A stretch of 64,000 nucleotides of DNA, from the NCBI RefSeq assembly GCF_008017415.1, contig NZ_VRSV01000001.1:1426001-1490000 (forward strand). Reading direction: 5' to 3'. Numbering within the stretch: position 1 is the first letter of the stretch; the number at the start of each line of letters is the position of its first letter. The notes below the pieces were generated by a model that was given only the letters and a program-made list of their open reading frames with translations, was not told the DNA's origin and did not search any database. Positions 35,659 through 45,722 of this stretch are shown here, piece after piece. This DNA is from Microbacterium hatanonis (lineage in GTDB: Bacteria > Actinomycetota > Actinomycetes > Actinomycetales > Microbacteriaceae). Position numbers and translations under genes: made by a program.

Positions 35659-36876
35659 TCACGCCGTGAGCGTGCGCACCACCGTATCGGCCAGCAGCCG
35701 GCCGCGGCGAGTCAGCACGACCCGTCCGGCACCGGCGCCTTCCGCCGCGACGAGTCCCTCATCGACCAACGACGCCACGGCGCGAACACCCTCGTCGGTC
35801 AGCTCGGTGAAGGGAAGCCCCTCGCGAATACGCGAGCGCAGCAGCACGGACTCGAGTCGCCGAGCCGTGGCATCGGGACGCTCACGCGCTGCCGCGGGCG
35901 ACTCCCCGAGCGCGAGCCGCTGGGCGTACGCGGCGGGGTGCTTCACGTTCCACCACCGCAGACCCGCGACGTGGCTGTGGGCGCCGGGCCCGAACCCCCA
36001 CCAGTCGGTTCCGCGCCAGTACGCGAGGTTGTGACGTGATCGCCGGGTGTCGTCGCGCGCCCAGTTCGAGACTTCGTACCAGTCGAACCCCGCGGCGGCG
36101 AGGAGATCGTCGGCCAGTTCGTACATGTCGGCCTGCAGATCGTCGTCGGGCGCGACGACTTCTCCGCGACGGATCTGGCGGGCGAGCTTCGTACCGTCTT
36201 CGACGATGAGCGCATAGGCCGAGAGATGATCGGGGTGGAGCGCGACGGCGGTCTCGAGCGATGCGCGCCAGTCGTCGAGCGACTCACCGGGAGCGCCGTA
36301 GATGAGGTCCACGCTCACGGCGAGGCCGGCATCGCGCGCGGCCGCCACCGCGGTCGCGACGTTCGCCGGGTCGTGCGTGCGGTCGAGCGCGGCGAGCACG
36401 TGGGGTCTCGCCGACTGCATGCCAATCGACAGGCGCGTCACTCCGGATGCTGCGAGCTCTCGCACGACCGCGGGGGTCACGGTGTCGGGGTTCGCCTCGA
36501 CGGTGATCTCCGCACCGTCGGCGAGGCCGAAGGCGTCGGTCACCCCGGCCAGCATCCGTCCGAGGTCGCCGGCCGGCAACAACGTCGGGGTGCCCCCTCC
36601 GAAGAACACCGTCTGCGCGGGGCGGAGCGCACCGGCATCGCCGAGCACGCGACGGGCGAGAGCGATCTCCTGGCCGACCGTGTCGGCGTACTGATCCTGT
36701 CGCGCACCCTGCAGCTCGGTCGCGGTGTAGGTGTTGAAATCGCAGTATCCGCACCGCACCCGACAGAACGGCACGTGCAGGTACACCCCGAACGGCGTCG
36801 ACGGATCATGACCGAGGTCGTCGGGGAGGGCGCCGTCGGGAGGTGCGGGATCGCCGAGAGGGAGGGCCGAGCCCAT
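35659..36876 (-). CDS. hemW: Radical SAM heme chaperone HemW
   Basis: A 405-residue protein, often misnamed coproporphyrinogen oxidase. The radical SAM cluster motif CRVRCGYCDF near 38-47 has CxxxCxxC with the extra Cys replaced by Asp (CDF), which is typical of HemW. GGGTP near 93 and the C-terminal HemN domain with NLAYWRG near 285 follow. The gene overlaps the DUF1990 stop by one base. It lies between lepA and hrcA as in most actinobacteria. Confidence 0.93.
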   Translation of the reverse strand: MGSALPLGDPAPPDGALPDDLGHDPSTPFGVYLHVPFCRVRCGYCDFNTYTATELQGARQDQYADTVGQEIALARRVLGDAGALRPAQTVFFGGGTPTLLPAGDLGRMLAGVTDAFGLADGAEITVEANPDTVTPAVVRELAASGVTRLSIGMQSARPHVLAALDRTHDPANVATAVAAARDAGLAVSVDLIYGAPGESLDDWRASLETAVALHPDHLSAYALIVEDGTKLARQIRRGEVVAPDDDLQADMYELADDLLAAAGFDWYEVSNWARDDTRRSRHNLAYWRGTDWWGFGPGAHSHVAGLRWWNVKHPAAYAQRLALGESPAAARERPDATARRLESVLLRSRIREGLPFTELTDEGVRAVASLVDEGLVAAEGAGAGRVVLTRRGRLLADTVVRTLTA

Positions 36877-37526
36877 CAGGCGGGCGTCGTGTACATCGGA
36901 GAAATCGCTCGCAGGTACCGCGAGAACAGCTCACGCCGGCGCTGACGCACCATCGCCGGGAACAGCCGATAGAGGAACGCCACCGGACGGTCGAAGGCGC
37001 GCACGGTGAACCAGACCTCGTCGTTGTCGCGCCATTCGAGCAGGAAGAGCTCTTCGCCGCTGACGACGGAGCCGCCGACCGTGCCGAGGGCGAAGCCGAC
37101 GCGACGCGGCTCTTCGATGACCGAGATGACGCGCGCCTCGGCGTCGGCGCGGTATCGCCCGGCGTGGCCGTGCAGGTGCACCGTGGTGCCCGGACCGACG
37201 AACGGTGTGCCGTCGGCGGCGAAACGCTGGTCGGACTCGAGCCGACTGGGGGCTATGGGCCTGCCCTCGCCGTCGTACCCGACGCCCGTGTACGACGGAC
37301 CTGCGGCCGGACGCACGTCGGCGAGAGTGAGACCGCCCTCGCGCTGCGCCGACCAGCTGAGCAGAGCCTCTCCCGCGACCGTGAAGCGGTCCTCGCCGCT
37401 GCCGATCCGCCACGCTTCCTCCGCCGGCACGGAGCGCTCGGGCGGGTACTGCATCAGGTCGGAGGCCTGGGTGGCTCCGACGGCGGCATAGTCCACCGTC
37501 TCGTCCTTGAAGGTTCCGCGACGCAT
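36876..37526 (-). CDS. DUF1990 family protein
   Basis: A 216-residue protein of the DUF1990 family. The conserved parts are VGYDGEGRPI near 103-112, AGRYRADAEARVISVIEEP near 127 and FALGTVGGSVVSGEE near 150. No signal peptide or membrane segment is seen. The function is unknown; distant links to lipid-binding folds have been suggested for the family. It lies between lepA (10 bases upstream) and hemW (overlapping by one base). Confidence 0.85.
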   Translation of the reverse strand: MRRGTFKDETVDYAAVGATQASDLMQYPPERSVPAEEAWRIGSGEDRFTVAGEALLSWSAQREGGLTLADVRPAAGPSYTGVGYDGEGRPIAPSRLESDQRFAADGTPFVGPGTTVHLHGHAGRYRADAEARVISVIEEPRRVGFALGTVGGSVVSGEELFLLEWRDNDEVWFTVRAFDRPVAFLYRLFPAMVRQRRRELFSRYLRAISPMYTTPA

Positions 37527-37536
37527 GACCTCAGCC

Positions 37537-39387
37537 TTACTTCTTTTCCTCGACGTCGCCCGAGAGGGCTGCGATGAACGCGCCCTGGGGGACTTCGACG
37601 CGACCGATGGTCTTCATGCGCTTCTTGCCCTCCTTCTGCTTCTCGAGGAGCTTGCGCTTGCGGCTGATGTCGCCGCCGTAGCACTTGGCCAGAACATCCT
37701 TCCGCATGGCGCGGATGCTCTCGCGTGCGATGATCCGCGCGCCGATCGCTGCCTGGATCGGGATCTCGAACTGCTGACGAGGAATGAGTTTGCGGAGGCG
37801 CTCGGTCATCAGCGTGCCGTAGGCGTAGGCCTTCTCGCGGTGCACGATCGCGGAGAACGCGTCGACCTTCTCGCCCTGCAGCAGGATGTCGACCTTGACG
37901 AGGTCGGCGCTCTGCTGACCCGAGGGCTCGTAATCGAGACTGGCGTACCCCTGGGTCTTGCTCTTGAGCTGATCGAAGAAATCGAACACGATCTCGCCGA
38001 GAGGCATGTTGTACCGGATCTCGACGCGGTCCTCGCTGAGGTAATCCATGCCGAGGAGCGACCCGCGCCGCTGCTGGCACAGTTCCATCACGGTGCCGAC
38101 GTAGTCCTTCGGCAGCAGGATCGCGGCCTTGACCATCGGCTCCTGCACGGAGGAGACGCGACCATCGGGGTACTCGCTGGGATTGGTCACGGTGACGGTC
38201 TCGCCGTTGTCGGTCGTGACCTCGTAGACCACGCTCGGAGCCGTGGCGATGAGCTCCAGACCGAACTCGCGTTCGAGCCGCTCGGTGATGATCTCGAGGT
38301 GGAGGAGCCCGAGGAACCCGCACCGGAAGCCGAACCCGAGGGCTACCGACGTCTCGGGCTCGTACGCGAGCGACGCGTCGGAGAGCTTGAGCTTGTCGAG
38401 CGCCTCGCGCAGGTCGGCGTAGTCGCTCTGCTCGATCGGATACAGGCCCGAGTACACCATCGGCTTCGGATCGGTGTAGCCCGCGAGCGCCTCGGTCGCG
38501 GGAGATCGATGCGTGGTGATGGTGTCGCCGACCTTCGACTGCCGCACGTCCTTCACACCGGTGATCAGGTAGCCGACCTCGCCGACGCTCAGACCTCGCG
38601 ACGGCGTGGGCTCCGGGCTCGACACGCCGATCTCGAGGGTCTCGTGGGTCGCACGCGTCGACATCATCTGGATCTTCTCGCGCGGCTCGAGCTTGCCGTC
38701 GATCATTCGCACGTATGTGATCACACCGCGGTAGGCGTCATAGACCGAGTCGAAGATCATCGCCCGTGCGGGGGCATCCGGGTCGCCCTTCGGCGCCGGG
38801 ATGTCACGGACGATCCGGTCGAGCAGCTCTTCGACGCCCTGGCCGGTCTTGCCGCTCACGCGCAGCACGTCGTCGGGCGAACCGCCGATGAGGCCCGCGA
38901 GTTCGGCGGCGAACTTGTCGGGGTCGGCGGCGGGGAGGTCGATCTTGTTCAGCACCGGGATGATCGTGAGGTCGTTCTCGAGCGCGAGGTAGAGGTTCGC
39001 GAGCGTCTGCGCCTCGATCCCCTGCGCCGCATCGACGAGGAGGACGGCCCCTTCGCACGCGGCGAGCGAGCGGCTCACCTCGTACGTGAAGTCGACGTGA
39101 CCCGGCGTGTCGATCATGTTGAGAGCGAACGCGTTGGCGGGCGATTCGAACGCCCACGGCATGCGAACCGCCTGGCTCTTGATCGTGATGCCGCGCTCAC
39201 GCTCGATGTCCATGCGGTCGAGGTACTGCGCCCGCATGTCGCGGTCGGCGACGACGCCGGTGATCTGCAGCATCCGATCGGCCAGCGTCGACTTGCCGTG
39301 GTCGATGTGGGCGATGATGCAGAAGTTGCGGATCAGTTCCGGCGGGGTCGCGGAGGGCTCGAGAGACTGGAGTGCGCGCGGTGACAT
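37537..39387 (-). CDS. lepA: Elongation factor 4 (LepA)
   Basis: A 616-residue ribosomal GTPase that acts on stalled or misplaced ribosomes. The G domain begins [17 protein letters not shown] near 27, with DTPGHVDF and NKIDLP. The LepA-specific C-terminal domain (about 500-616) ends in [20 protein letters not shown] lies 9 bases before the ATG, so the mRNA leader would be only 2-3 bases. It leads the lepA-DUF1990-hemW string. Confidence 0.96.
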   Translation of the reverse strand: MSPRALQSLEPSATPPELIRNFCIIAHIDHGKSTLADRMLQITGVVADRDMRAQYLDRMDIERERGITIKSQAVRMPWAFESPANAFALNMIDTPGHVDFTYEVSRSLAACEGAVLLVDAAQGIEAQTLANLYLALENDLTIIPVLNKIDLPAADPDKFAAELAGLIGGSPDDVLRVSGKTGQGVEELLDRIVRDIPAPKGDPDAPARAMIFDSVYDAYRGVITYVRMIDGKLEPREKIQMMSTRATHETLEIGVSSPEPTPSRGLSVGEVGYLITGVKDVRQSKVGDTITTHRSPATEALAGYTDPKPMVYSGLYPIEQSDYADLREALDKLKLSDASLAYEPETSVALGFGFRCGFLGLLHLEIITERLEREFGLELIATAPSVVYEVTTDNGETVTVTNPSEYPDGRVSSVQEPMVKAAILLPKDYVGTVMELCQQRRGSLLGMDYLSEDRVEIRYNMPLGEIVFDFFDQLKSKTQGYASLDYEPSGQQSADLVKVDILLQGEKVDAFSAIVHREKAYAYGTLMTERLRKLIPRQQFEIPIQAAIGARIIARESIRAMRKDVLAKCYGGDISRKRKLLEKQKEGKKRMKTIGRVEVPQGAFIAALSGDVEEKK

Positions 39388-39399
39388 GTTCCGTCGATT

Positions 39400-40560
39400 C
39401 TACGGGCGACCGAGCATGTTCGCGGGCGCAGGCAGTCGGCGGATCCCTTCGAGGAGGCCGTCGAGGTCGCTCGCGAGGCAGATCCGGATCCATCCCTCGC
39501 CCTGCGACCCGAACGCCGAGCCCGGAGCGACGGCCACTCCCTGCTCGTCGAGGAAGCGCATGCACCAGGACGTCACGTCGCCTGCGGTGTCATGCGACAC
39601 GTCGATCCAGAGGTAGAAGGCGCCCGTCGGAGGCAGGTAGCGGAACCCACGCTCGTCGAGCAGAGCGGATGCTGCCGCAAGGTTCGCCGCGTAGTGGGCG
39701 GCCGCATCCGAGACGGCGTCCTGCGGACCATCGATCGCCGCGAGCGCGGCGTACTGGGCGGGCGTGTCGACGCAGCTGATCGACGCCTCCTGCACGCGCA
39801 GCATGACGTCCTGCCAGCCGGGTGGAGTCAGCAGCCAACCGACCCGGGCACCCGTCATCGCATAGGTCTTCGAGGTGGAGAACACGGTGAAGACGCGGCC
39901 GTCCGTGTCGAAGCCGGCGGGACTGACATGTGCCCGGCCCCACGTGAACCGTTCGTACACCTCGTCGCTGATGAGCCAGAGGTCGCGGCGCCGCGCGAAA
40001 TCGACCAACGCGGCGATCGTATGCGCGTCGTAGGTGACGCCGAGCGGGTTCGAGGGGCTGTTCACGATGAGCGCCCGTGTGCGCGGGGTGACGAGGGCGT
40101 CGAGCTCGGCGACGTCGGGCACGAAACCGCGCTCGGAGCGAAGACTGTACGCCACCGGCGTCGCCTGGAGCAGATGGGCGTTCATGGTGAACGTCGTATA
40201 TCCGGGGTCGGGCACGAGAACCTCGTCGCCCGCAGCGAGGGCGAGGGTCATCGCCTGATGCAGGGCCTGCGTGCCGCCGACGGTGACCCAGATCTGCTCG
40301 ACCTCGACGTCGAGGCCGTTCTCCCGGAAGAGCTTTCGCGCGATCGCCTCGCGCAGAGGACGGATGCCACCGTTGGGCGTGTAGCGGACGTCGCCGCGCT
40401 CCCACGCTGCGGCGGCAGACGCACGGATCTCTTCGGCGACCGACGCCCCGGGCTCCCCGACGGCCAAGATGATGGTGCCCGGCCGCTGCAGTGCGACCTC
40501 GAGGATCCGACGCACGCCGGAGCCCGCCATCTCAGCGACATGAGCGGGGATTCGAGGCAC
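39400..40560 (-). CDS. Pyridoxal-phosphate-dependent class I/II aminotransferase
   Basis: A 386-residue fold-type I aminotransferase. Key parts are NSPSNPLGVT near 170 with the PLP-contacting Asn, SDEVYERF near 197, and STSKTYAMTGARVGW near 230 with the Schiff-base Lys. The C-terminal Arg is in GWIRICLA. It resembles aspartate or aromatic aminotransferases, but the substrate is not decidable. The GTG at 40560 is preceded by TATGAT with a 6-base spacer, so it is leaderless; a longer frame to 40590 would start upstream of the predicted transcript. Confidence 0.9.
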   Translation of the reverse strand: MPRIPAHVAEMAGSGVRRILEVALQRPGTIILAVGEPGASVAEEIRASAAAAWERGDVRYTPNGGIRPLREAIARKLFRENGLDVEVEQIWVTVGGTQALHQAMTLALAAGDEVLVPDPGYTTFTMNAHLLQATPVAYSLRSERGFVPDVAELDALVTPRTRALIVNSPSNPLGVTYDAHTIAALVDFARRRDLWLISDEVYERFTWGRAHVSPAGFDTDGRVFTVFSTSKTYAMTGARVGWLLTPPGWQDVMLRVQEASISCVDTPAQYAALAAIDGPQDAVSDAAAHYAANLAAASALLDERGFRYLPPTGAFYLWIDVSHDTAGDVTSWCMRFLDEQGVAVAPGSAFGSQGEGWIRICLASDLDGLLEGIRRLPAPANMLGRP

Positions 40561-40566
40561 TCCGTC

Positions 40567-40572
40567 ATCATA
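40567..40572 (-). promoter_or_regulatory. -10 element of the aminotransferase gene
   Basis: TATGAT on the minus strand, 6 bases before GTG 40560. It is a one-mismatch match to TATAAT. Confidence 0.6.
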
Positions 40573-40607
40573 TTTCGAGCCCGCGCGCACCCCATCGTGA
40601 CGGCGGC

Positions 40608-40624
40608 GTTACCGGACGTTTACC
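40608..40624 (+). promoter_or_regulatory. PHO-box-like direct repeat
   Basis: GTTACC at 40608 and GTTTACC at 40618 place two TTACC words exactly 11 bases apart, as in the 11-nt direct-repeat units bound by actinobacterial PhoP. It lies about 118-134 bases upstream of the nuclease/5'-nucleotidase, a fitting phosphate-starvation gene. Only two units are seen. Confidence 0.45.
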
Positions 40625-40741
40625 TCGACGACACGCGCATGTCCGTGGCATCGTTGAGTATCGAAACAGGTCCCCCCGACCTCCGAACGGCCGTCGTCCC
40701 GGCCGCTGTTCGTCGTGCGCCCAAACCCTGGAGAAGAGTCT

Positions 40742-43700
40742 GTGACGTCGCATCCCCCCACCTCTGATCGGTCCGAGACCACGAGAGGAGGAAAGGGCCG
40801 GGCGTTCGCCGCGAGTGCTGTCGTCGCGGCCCTGGCGGCGAGCTCTTTCGCCGTCGGAGTGCTGCCGGCGACGGCTGCCGTCAGCACCGAAGCGCCCGTC
40901 GTGATCAGCGAGGTCTACGGCGGAGGCGGCAACAACGGCGCCGTCTTGAACCGGGACTTCATCGAGCTTCTCAACACGAGCGACGTCGCCGTCGATCTCG
41001 ACGGGTGGAGCGTTCAGTACGCCTCTGCGTCGGGCACCTCGTGGCAGGTCACTCCGCTCGGCGACATCTCGCTCGAGGCCGGGGCCCACCTCCTCGTGGG
41101 ACAGGCGTTCGGCACGAACACGGGGCTTCCCGGTTTCGAGGCGGACGTCGACGGCTCGATCCCCATGCAGGCCTCCAACGCCAAGGTCGCGCTGGTCGAC
41201 AGCATCACCGCTCTCGCCGCCGGGACCGGTGTAGCGGCCCTCCCCCAGGTCATCGATTACGTCGGCTACGGGTCTGCCAACGACTTCGCGGTCGCACCGG
41301 CACCGGCCACGAGCGTGACCCAATCGGCCTCGCGCGATGCCGCCGGCACGAACACCGGCAACAACTCCGCCGACTTCGCACTCGGCGCACCGACGCCGAC
41401 GTCCAGCGGCACGGGGACGACCCCCACACCCGAACCGACGACGACCACGTCGCCGTCGCCGTCACCCTCCCCCAGCCAGCCGACCACGCCGGGCACCGTC
41501 GTGCCGATCGCCGAGATCCAGGGCACCGGCGCCGCATCGCCTCTCGCCGGACAGACGGTCACCACCGAGGGTGTCGTCACGGCGCACTACCCGACCGGCG
41601 GCTTCAACGGGTACGTCATCCAGACCGCCGGGACGGGCGGGTCGCTCGATCTCGCGACCCACACCTCGTCCGACGCGATCTTCGTCTACTCCCCCGCAGC
41701 CGCCGACGCCGTCGCCCTGGGCGACACCGTTCGCGTGACGGGCCCCGTGAGCGAGTTCAACGGGCTCACCCAGATCACCGCGGGCGTCGGAGCGGCCTCG
41801 AAGATCGACGCCGCCACAGCGCCGACCTCCTCGACCGTCGCCTGGCCGACCACCGATGCTCAGCGCGAGTCGCTCGAGTCGATGCTCGTCCAGCTGACCG
41901 ACGAGTTCACGGTGTCGAACACATACTCGACCAACCAGTACGGCGAGGTCGGTCTCGCCGTCGGATCCACACCCCTTCGTCAGCCCACCGATGCCGCCCG
42001 ACCGGGGACGCCTGAGGCTGCCGCCGTGGCCGACGACAACGCGGCCCGGGCGCTCACGGTCGACGACGGTGCATCGACGAACTTCCTGAACGTCTCCAAC
42101 AGCACGCTGACCCCCGCATACGTCTCGCTCCTGGAGCCCGTCGTCGTCGGCGGGCAGGCCGAGCTCAGCGGTTCGTTCATCGTCGACTACCGCAACAACA
42201 CGTGGAAGATCAACCCGACGCAGCCGCTCGTCGCGGACGGCAGCGGCACCGACCAGGTCGTGTTCTCGAACCCGCGCACGGAAGCCCCGCAGCCCGTCGG
42301 CGGTGACCTCAGTGTGGCGTCGTTCAATGTCTTGAACTACTTCACGACGCTCGGAGAGACGACCGCGGGCTGCCAGACCTACACTCCGCTTCCCAACGGC
42401 CAGGCGAACTCCGTGCGAACCGGCTGCGATGTGCGCGGCGCGTGGGATGCGGCGGACTTCACCCGTCAGCAGTCGAAGATCGTGACCGCCATCGAAGACC
42501 TCGACGCCTCCGTCGTCGGTCTGATGGAGATCGAGAACTCCGAGGCACTCGGTGAGACGAAGGACGAGGCCGTCGGGTCGCTCGTCGCCGCGCTGAATGC
42601 GGCCTCGACCCCGGGCAAGTGGGCGTTCGTCCCGACCGACGACTCGCTCGCCGACGTCGACCGCGACGTCATCACGAACGCGATCATCTATCAGACCGCG
42701 CTCGTGGAGCCGGAAGGGACGTCGGTCGCGCTGGCCACGCAGAGCGGGAACGGTCAGGCGTTCGCCAACGCGCGCGAGCCGATCGGACAGTTCTTCACCC
42801 CCGCGGACGGCGGGGAGAAGTTCTTCGTCGCCGTGAACCACTTCAAGTCGAAGGGCTCCGGCGAGGGCGTCGACGCCGACCAGAACGACGGGCAGGGTGC
42901 GTCCAACAACTCTCGCGTTCGTCAGGCGACGGCGCTGACGGCGTGGGTCGACGAGGTCACGACCGACGAAGACGCCGTCTTCCTCGTGGGCGACTTCAAC
43001 TCCTACACGCAGGAAGACCCCATGCAGGTGCTCTACGGCGCCGGCTATGTCAACGCCGAGTCGGAGTTCGAGCTGGACTCGTCGAGCTACTCGTTCTCGG
43101 GTCTGTCGGGTTCGCTCGATCACGTCCTCCTCAATGAGGTCGCCCTCCAGCGCGCCACCGGCGCGGACATCTGGAACATCAACTCCGGAGAGTCGATCGC
43201 CCTCGAGTACAGCCGCTACGGCTACCACGGCACGAACTTCTGGGAGGACGGAACGCCCTACCGGTCGTCGGACCACGACCCCGTGAAGGTCGGCCTGTCG
43301 GCAAGCGCGACGGCCCCGATCGAGCTGACCCTCCTCGGGATCAACGACTTCCACGGCCGCATCGACAGCAACACGGTGAAGTTCGCGGGCACGATCGAGC
43401 AGCTGCGCGACCAGGCGCGGGGCGAGAGCCTGTTCCTGTCGGCGGGTGACAACATCGGTGCGTCGCTCTTCGCGTCGAGCTACTTCGATGACGAACCGAC
43501 CATCGAGGTGCTGAACGCGCTCGATCTCGAGACGAGTGCCGTCGGAAACCACGAGTTCGACAAGGGATTCGACGACCTGAGCGGTCGCGTCGAGGAGTCG
43601 GCCGACTTCTCGTACCTCGGCGCGAACGTCTACGAGAAGGGCACGACCGACCCCGCGCTGCAGGAGTACCAGCTCATCGAGGTCGACGGCCTCACTGTCG

Positions 43701-45658
43701 CCGTCGTCGGAGCGATCACCGAGGAGACGAGCACCCTGGTCTCCCCCGGCGGCATCGCCGACCTCGAGTTCGGCGACCCGGTCGAGGCGGTCAACCGCGT
43801 CGCGGGCCAGCTGTCCGACGGCGATGCCGCCAACGGCGAGGCCGACGTGATCATCGCGATGTACCACGAGGGTGCTGGTGGTGGCGTCAAGGAGAACACC
43901 ACCCTTGAGGAGGAGATCGCCGACAGCGCGGTCTTCGCCTCGATCGTCAACGACACCTCGGCCGAGGTCGCCGCGATCTACACCGGTCACACGCACAAGG
44001 AGTACGCGTGGTCGGCACCGGTCCCGGGTGTCGAGGGCGCGACGCGGCCCATCGTGCAGACGGGTTCCTACGGCGAGAAGATCGGCAAGATCGTGCTGAC
44101 GCTGGACGCCGAGAACGGCGACCTGATCGCGCACACCGAGGAGAACGTCGCGCGGACGACGGCGGACGACGCGGCCTTGGTCGCCGAGTACCCCCGCGTC
44201 GCCGAGGTCAAGGAGATCGTCGACCTGACGCTCGCTGCAGCGGCCGAGGTCGGCAACACGAAGGTCGGCGAGGTGTCGGGAGACATCACGACGGCGTTCG
44301 GCGGCGGCTCGTTCGTGAACGGCGTCTGGACGGGCGGATCGCGCGACGACCGTGCGTCCGAGTCGGCGCTGGGCAACCTCGTCGCCGGGGCGCTGCGCGA
44401 CTCCATGGCCGACCTGCCGAACGGCGCCCAGATCGGTGTGACCAACTCGGGCGGTCTGCGTGCCGAGCTCTGGGACACCCAGGCGGAGTTCGGAGCGAAC
44501 GCGGTGGCCGGCCTCGAGGACGGAGACATCTCCTTCTCGCAGGCGCTCGCCGTGCTGCCGTTCAACAACACCACGACGCTGGTGACGATGACCGGTGAGC
44601 AGTTCACCGATCTGCTCGAGCAGCAGTGGCAGCGTGCGGCAGATGGCACCGTGCCCTCGCGGGCCTACCTGCAGCTGGGCCTGTCGGACAACGTGACGTA
44701 CACGTTCGACGCCGCACTGCCGGAGGGTTCGCGCATCACCTCGGTGACGGTCGACGGCGCGCCCATCGACCCCGCCGCGGAGTACCGCATCGGAACCCTG
44801 TCGTTCCTCGCGGACGGCGGAGACAACTTCCGGAAGTTCGCCGAATCGACCGACCGTCAGGACACGGGCAACGTGGACTACCAGGCGTGGGTCGACTTCC
44901 TGGCCGCGGAGTCGCCGGTGGCGGCTCCCTACGCCAAGCACGCCGTGTCGGTGAAGGGCGCTCCGGAATCCGCGGCTGCAGGGTCGAACCTGGCCTTCCA
45001 GGTGTCGACGCTCAACATGACGAGCCGGGGCACGCCCGAGGCGCGCGAGCTCACGGTGAGCCTGGGCGACGAGGTTCTCGGAACGTTCCCGATCGTGGGC
45101 GGTGCGGCGGATGTCGCCATCACCCTTCCGGCAGATGCGGCCGAGGGAGCAGCGTCTCTGACGCTCACGACCGACGTCGCCGGCACGGTCGTGACGCTCC
45201 CCGTCACGATCACCGCCGCGGGATCAGGGAACCCCGGTACGGGCGAACCCGGCACCGAGGCGCCGAACGGCAGCTGGGCCACCGTGACGCTCAACGACCG
45301 TGTCGAGCAGGGCGGCGTACTCAACGTCACCGTGACGGGCCTGAAGCCGGGCCAGCTGATCGGCGCGACCCTGTTCAGCGAACCGATCGTGGTGACGGGG
45401 ATCCCTGTCGCCGACGCGTCGGGACGCACATCGTTCTCGGTCGCGATCCCGTCGGACTTCGCCCTCGGTGCGCACGAGCTCGTGGTCACCTCCGCGGGCG
45501 AGAGCCCGATCCGGGTCGGTGTCACCGTGCTCGCCGGCGGTCAGCTGGCCGTCACCGGGTCCGAGCTGCCGCTCGGTATCGCTCTCGCCGCGGGCTTCCT
45601 GCTCGTCGCGGGCGGTCTGACCTACGCCCTGCGGCGTCGGTCGCCCGTGATGCGCTAG
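40742..45658 (+). CDS. Cell-wall-anchored ExeM/NucH nuclease fused to 5'-nucleotidase
   Basis: A 1638-residue exported protein. In order: signal peptide ending ATAA near 46; lamin-tail domain (about 50-165); Thr/Pro/Ser linker (about 205-250); a NucH-type region; an endonuclease/exonuclease/phosphatase domain (about 515-860) with ASFNVLNYF, LMEIENSE, VGDFNSYT and SDHDP; a 5'-nucleotidase metallophosphatase domain (about 865-1110) with GINDFHG, SAGDNIG, GNHEFDKG and YTGHTHK; its C-terminal domain (to about 1385) with LPFNNTTT and LADGGDNF; Ig-like parts; then LAVTG at 1602-1606, a hydrophobic helix and RRR, a class E sortase signal. GGAG lies 8 bases before the GTG. It could degrade extracellular DNA and then free its phosphate. 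Confidence 0.93.
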   Translation: MTSHPPTSDRSETTRGGKGRAFAASAVVAALAASSFAVGVLPATAAVSTEAPVVISEVYGGGGNNGAVLNRDFIELLNTSDVAVDLDGWSVQYASASGTSWQVTPLGDISLEAGAHLLVGQAFGTNTGLPGFEADVDGSIPMQASNAKVALVDSITALAAGTGVAALPQVIDYVGYGSANDFAVAPAPATSVTQSASRDAAGTNTGNNSADFALGAPTPTSSGTGTTPTPEPTTTTSPSPSPSPSQPTTPGTVVPIAEIQGTGAASPLAGQTVTTEGVVTAHYPTGGFNGYVIQTAGTGGSLDLATHTSSDAIFVYSPAAADAVALGDTVRVTGPVSEFNGLTQITAGVGAASKIDAATAPTSSTVAWPTTDAQRESLESMLVQLTDEFTVSNTYSTNQYGEVGLAVGSTPLRQPTDAARPGTPEAAAVADDNAARALTVDDGASTNFLNVSNSTLTPAYVSLLEPVVVGGQAELSGSFIVDYRNNTWKINPTQPLVADGSGTDQVVFSNPRTEAPQPVGGDLSVASFNVLNYFTTLGETTAGCQTYTPLPNGQANSVRTGCDVRGAWDAADFTRQQSKIVTAIEDLDASVVGLMEIENSEALGETKDEAVGSLVAALNAASTPGKWAFVPTDDSLADVDRDVITNAIIYQTALVEPEGTSVALATQSGNGQAFANAREPIGQFFTPADGGEKFFVAVNHFKSKGSGEGVDADQNDGQGASNNSRVRQATALTAWVDEVTTDEDAVFLVGDFNSYTQEDPMQVLYGAGYVNAESEFELDSSSYSFSGLSGSLDHVLLNEVALQRATGADIWNINSGESIALEYSRYGYHGTNFWEDGTPYRSSDHDPVKVGLSASATAPIELTLLGINDFHGRIDSNTVKFAGTIEQLRDQARGESLFLSAGDNIGASLFASSYFDDEPTIEVLNALDLETSAVGNHEFDKGFDDLSGRVEESADFSYLGANVYEKGTTDPALQEYQLIEVDGLTVAVVGAITEETSTLVSPGGIADLEFGDPVEAVNRVAGQLSDGDAANGEADVIIAMYHEGAGGGVKENTTLEEEIADSAVFASIVNDTSAEVAAIYTGHTHKEYAWSAPVPGVEGATRPIVQTGSYGEKIGKIVLTLDAENGDLIAHTEENVARTTADDAALVAEYPRVAEVKEIVDLTLAAAAEVGNTKVGEVSGDITTAFGGGSFVNGVWTGGSRDDRASESALGNLVAGALRDSMADLPNGAQIGVTNSGGLRAELWDTQAEFGANAVAGLEDGDISFSQALAVLPFNNTTTLVTMTGEQFTDLLEQQWQRAADGTVPSRAYLQLGLSDNVTYTFDAALPEGSRITSVTVDGAPIDPAAEYRIGTLSFLADGGDNFRKFAESTDRQDTGNVDYQAWVDFLAAESPVAAPYAKHAVSVKGAPESAAAGSNLAFQVSTLNMTSRGTPEARELTVSLGDEVLGTFPIVGGAADVAITLPADAAEGAASLTLTTDVAGTVVTLPVTITAAGSGNPGTGEPGTEAPNGSWATVTLNDRVEQGGVLNVTVTGLKPGQLIGATLFSEPIVVTGIPVADASGRTSFSVAIPSDFALGAHELVVTSAGESPIRVGVTVLAGGQLAVTGSELPLGIALAAGFLLVAGGLTYALRRRSPVMR

Positions 45659-45668
45659 TCGCAGACGT

Positions 45669-45708
45669 ACGCGCCCCCTGCTCGGCTTCGGTCGGGCAGG
45701 GGGCGCGT
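45669..45708. terminator. Terminator of the nuclease/nucleotidase gene
   Basis: A perfect 13-bp stem (45669-45681 with 45696-45708) with a 14-base loop that begins 10 bases after the stop. No T-run follows. Confidence 0.8.
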
Positions 45709-45710
45709 CG

Positions 45711-45716
45711 TATGTT
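45711..45716 (+). promoter_or_regulatory. -10 element of the alpha/beta hydrolase gene
   Basis: TATGTT with a 6-base spacer (GGAGGC) to ATG 45723. The GGAGG is too close to the ATG to be a normal ribosome site. Confidence 0.45.
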
Positions 45717-45722
45717 GGAGGC

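Noticed and set aside
41390..41500. Repetitive ACC/TCG/CCG stretch
   Set aside because: It encodes the Thr/Pro/Ser linker of the nuclease/nucleotidase, not a CRISPR or repeat array.
41462..44941. 1159-codon open frame antisense to the nuclease/nucleotidase gene
   Set aside because: A GC-rich shadow frame. It lacks any domain, is Arg/Val/Asp-biased and overlaps a clear multidomain protein.
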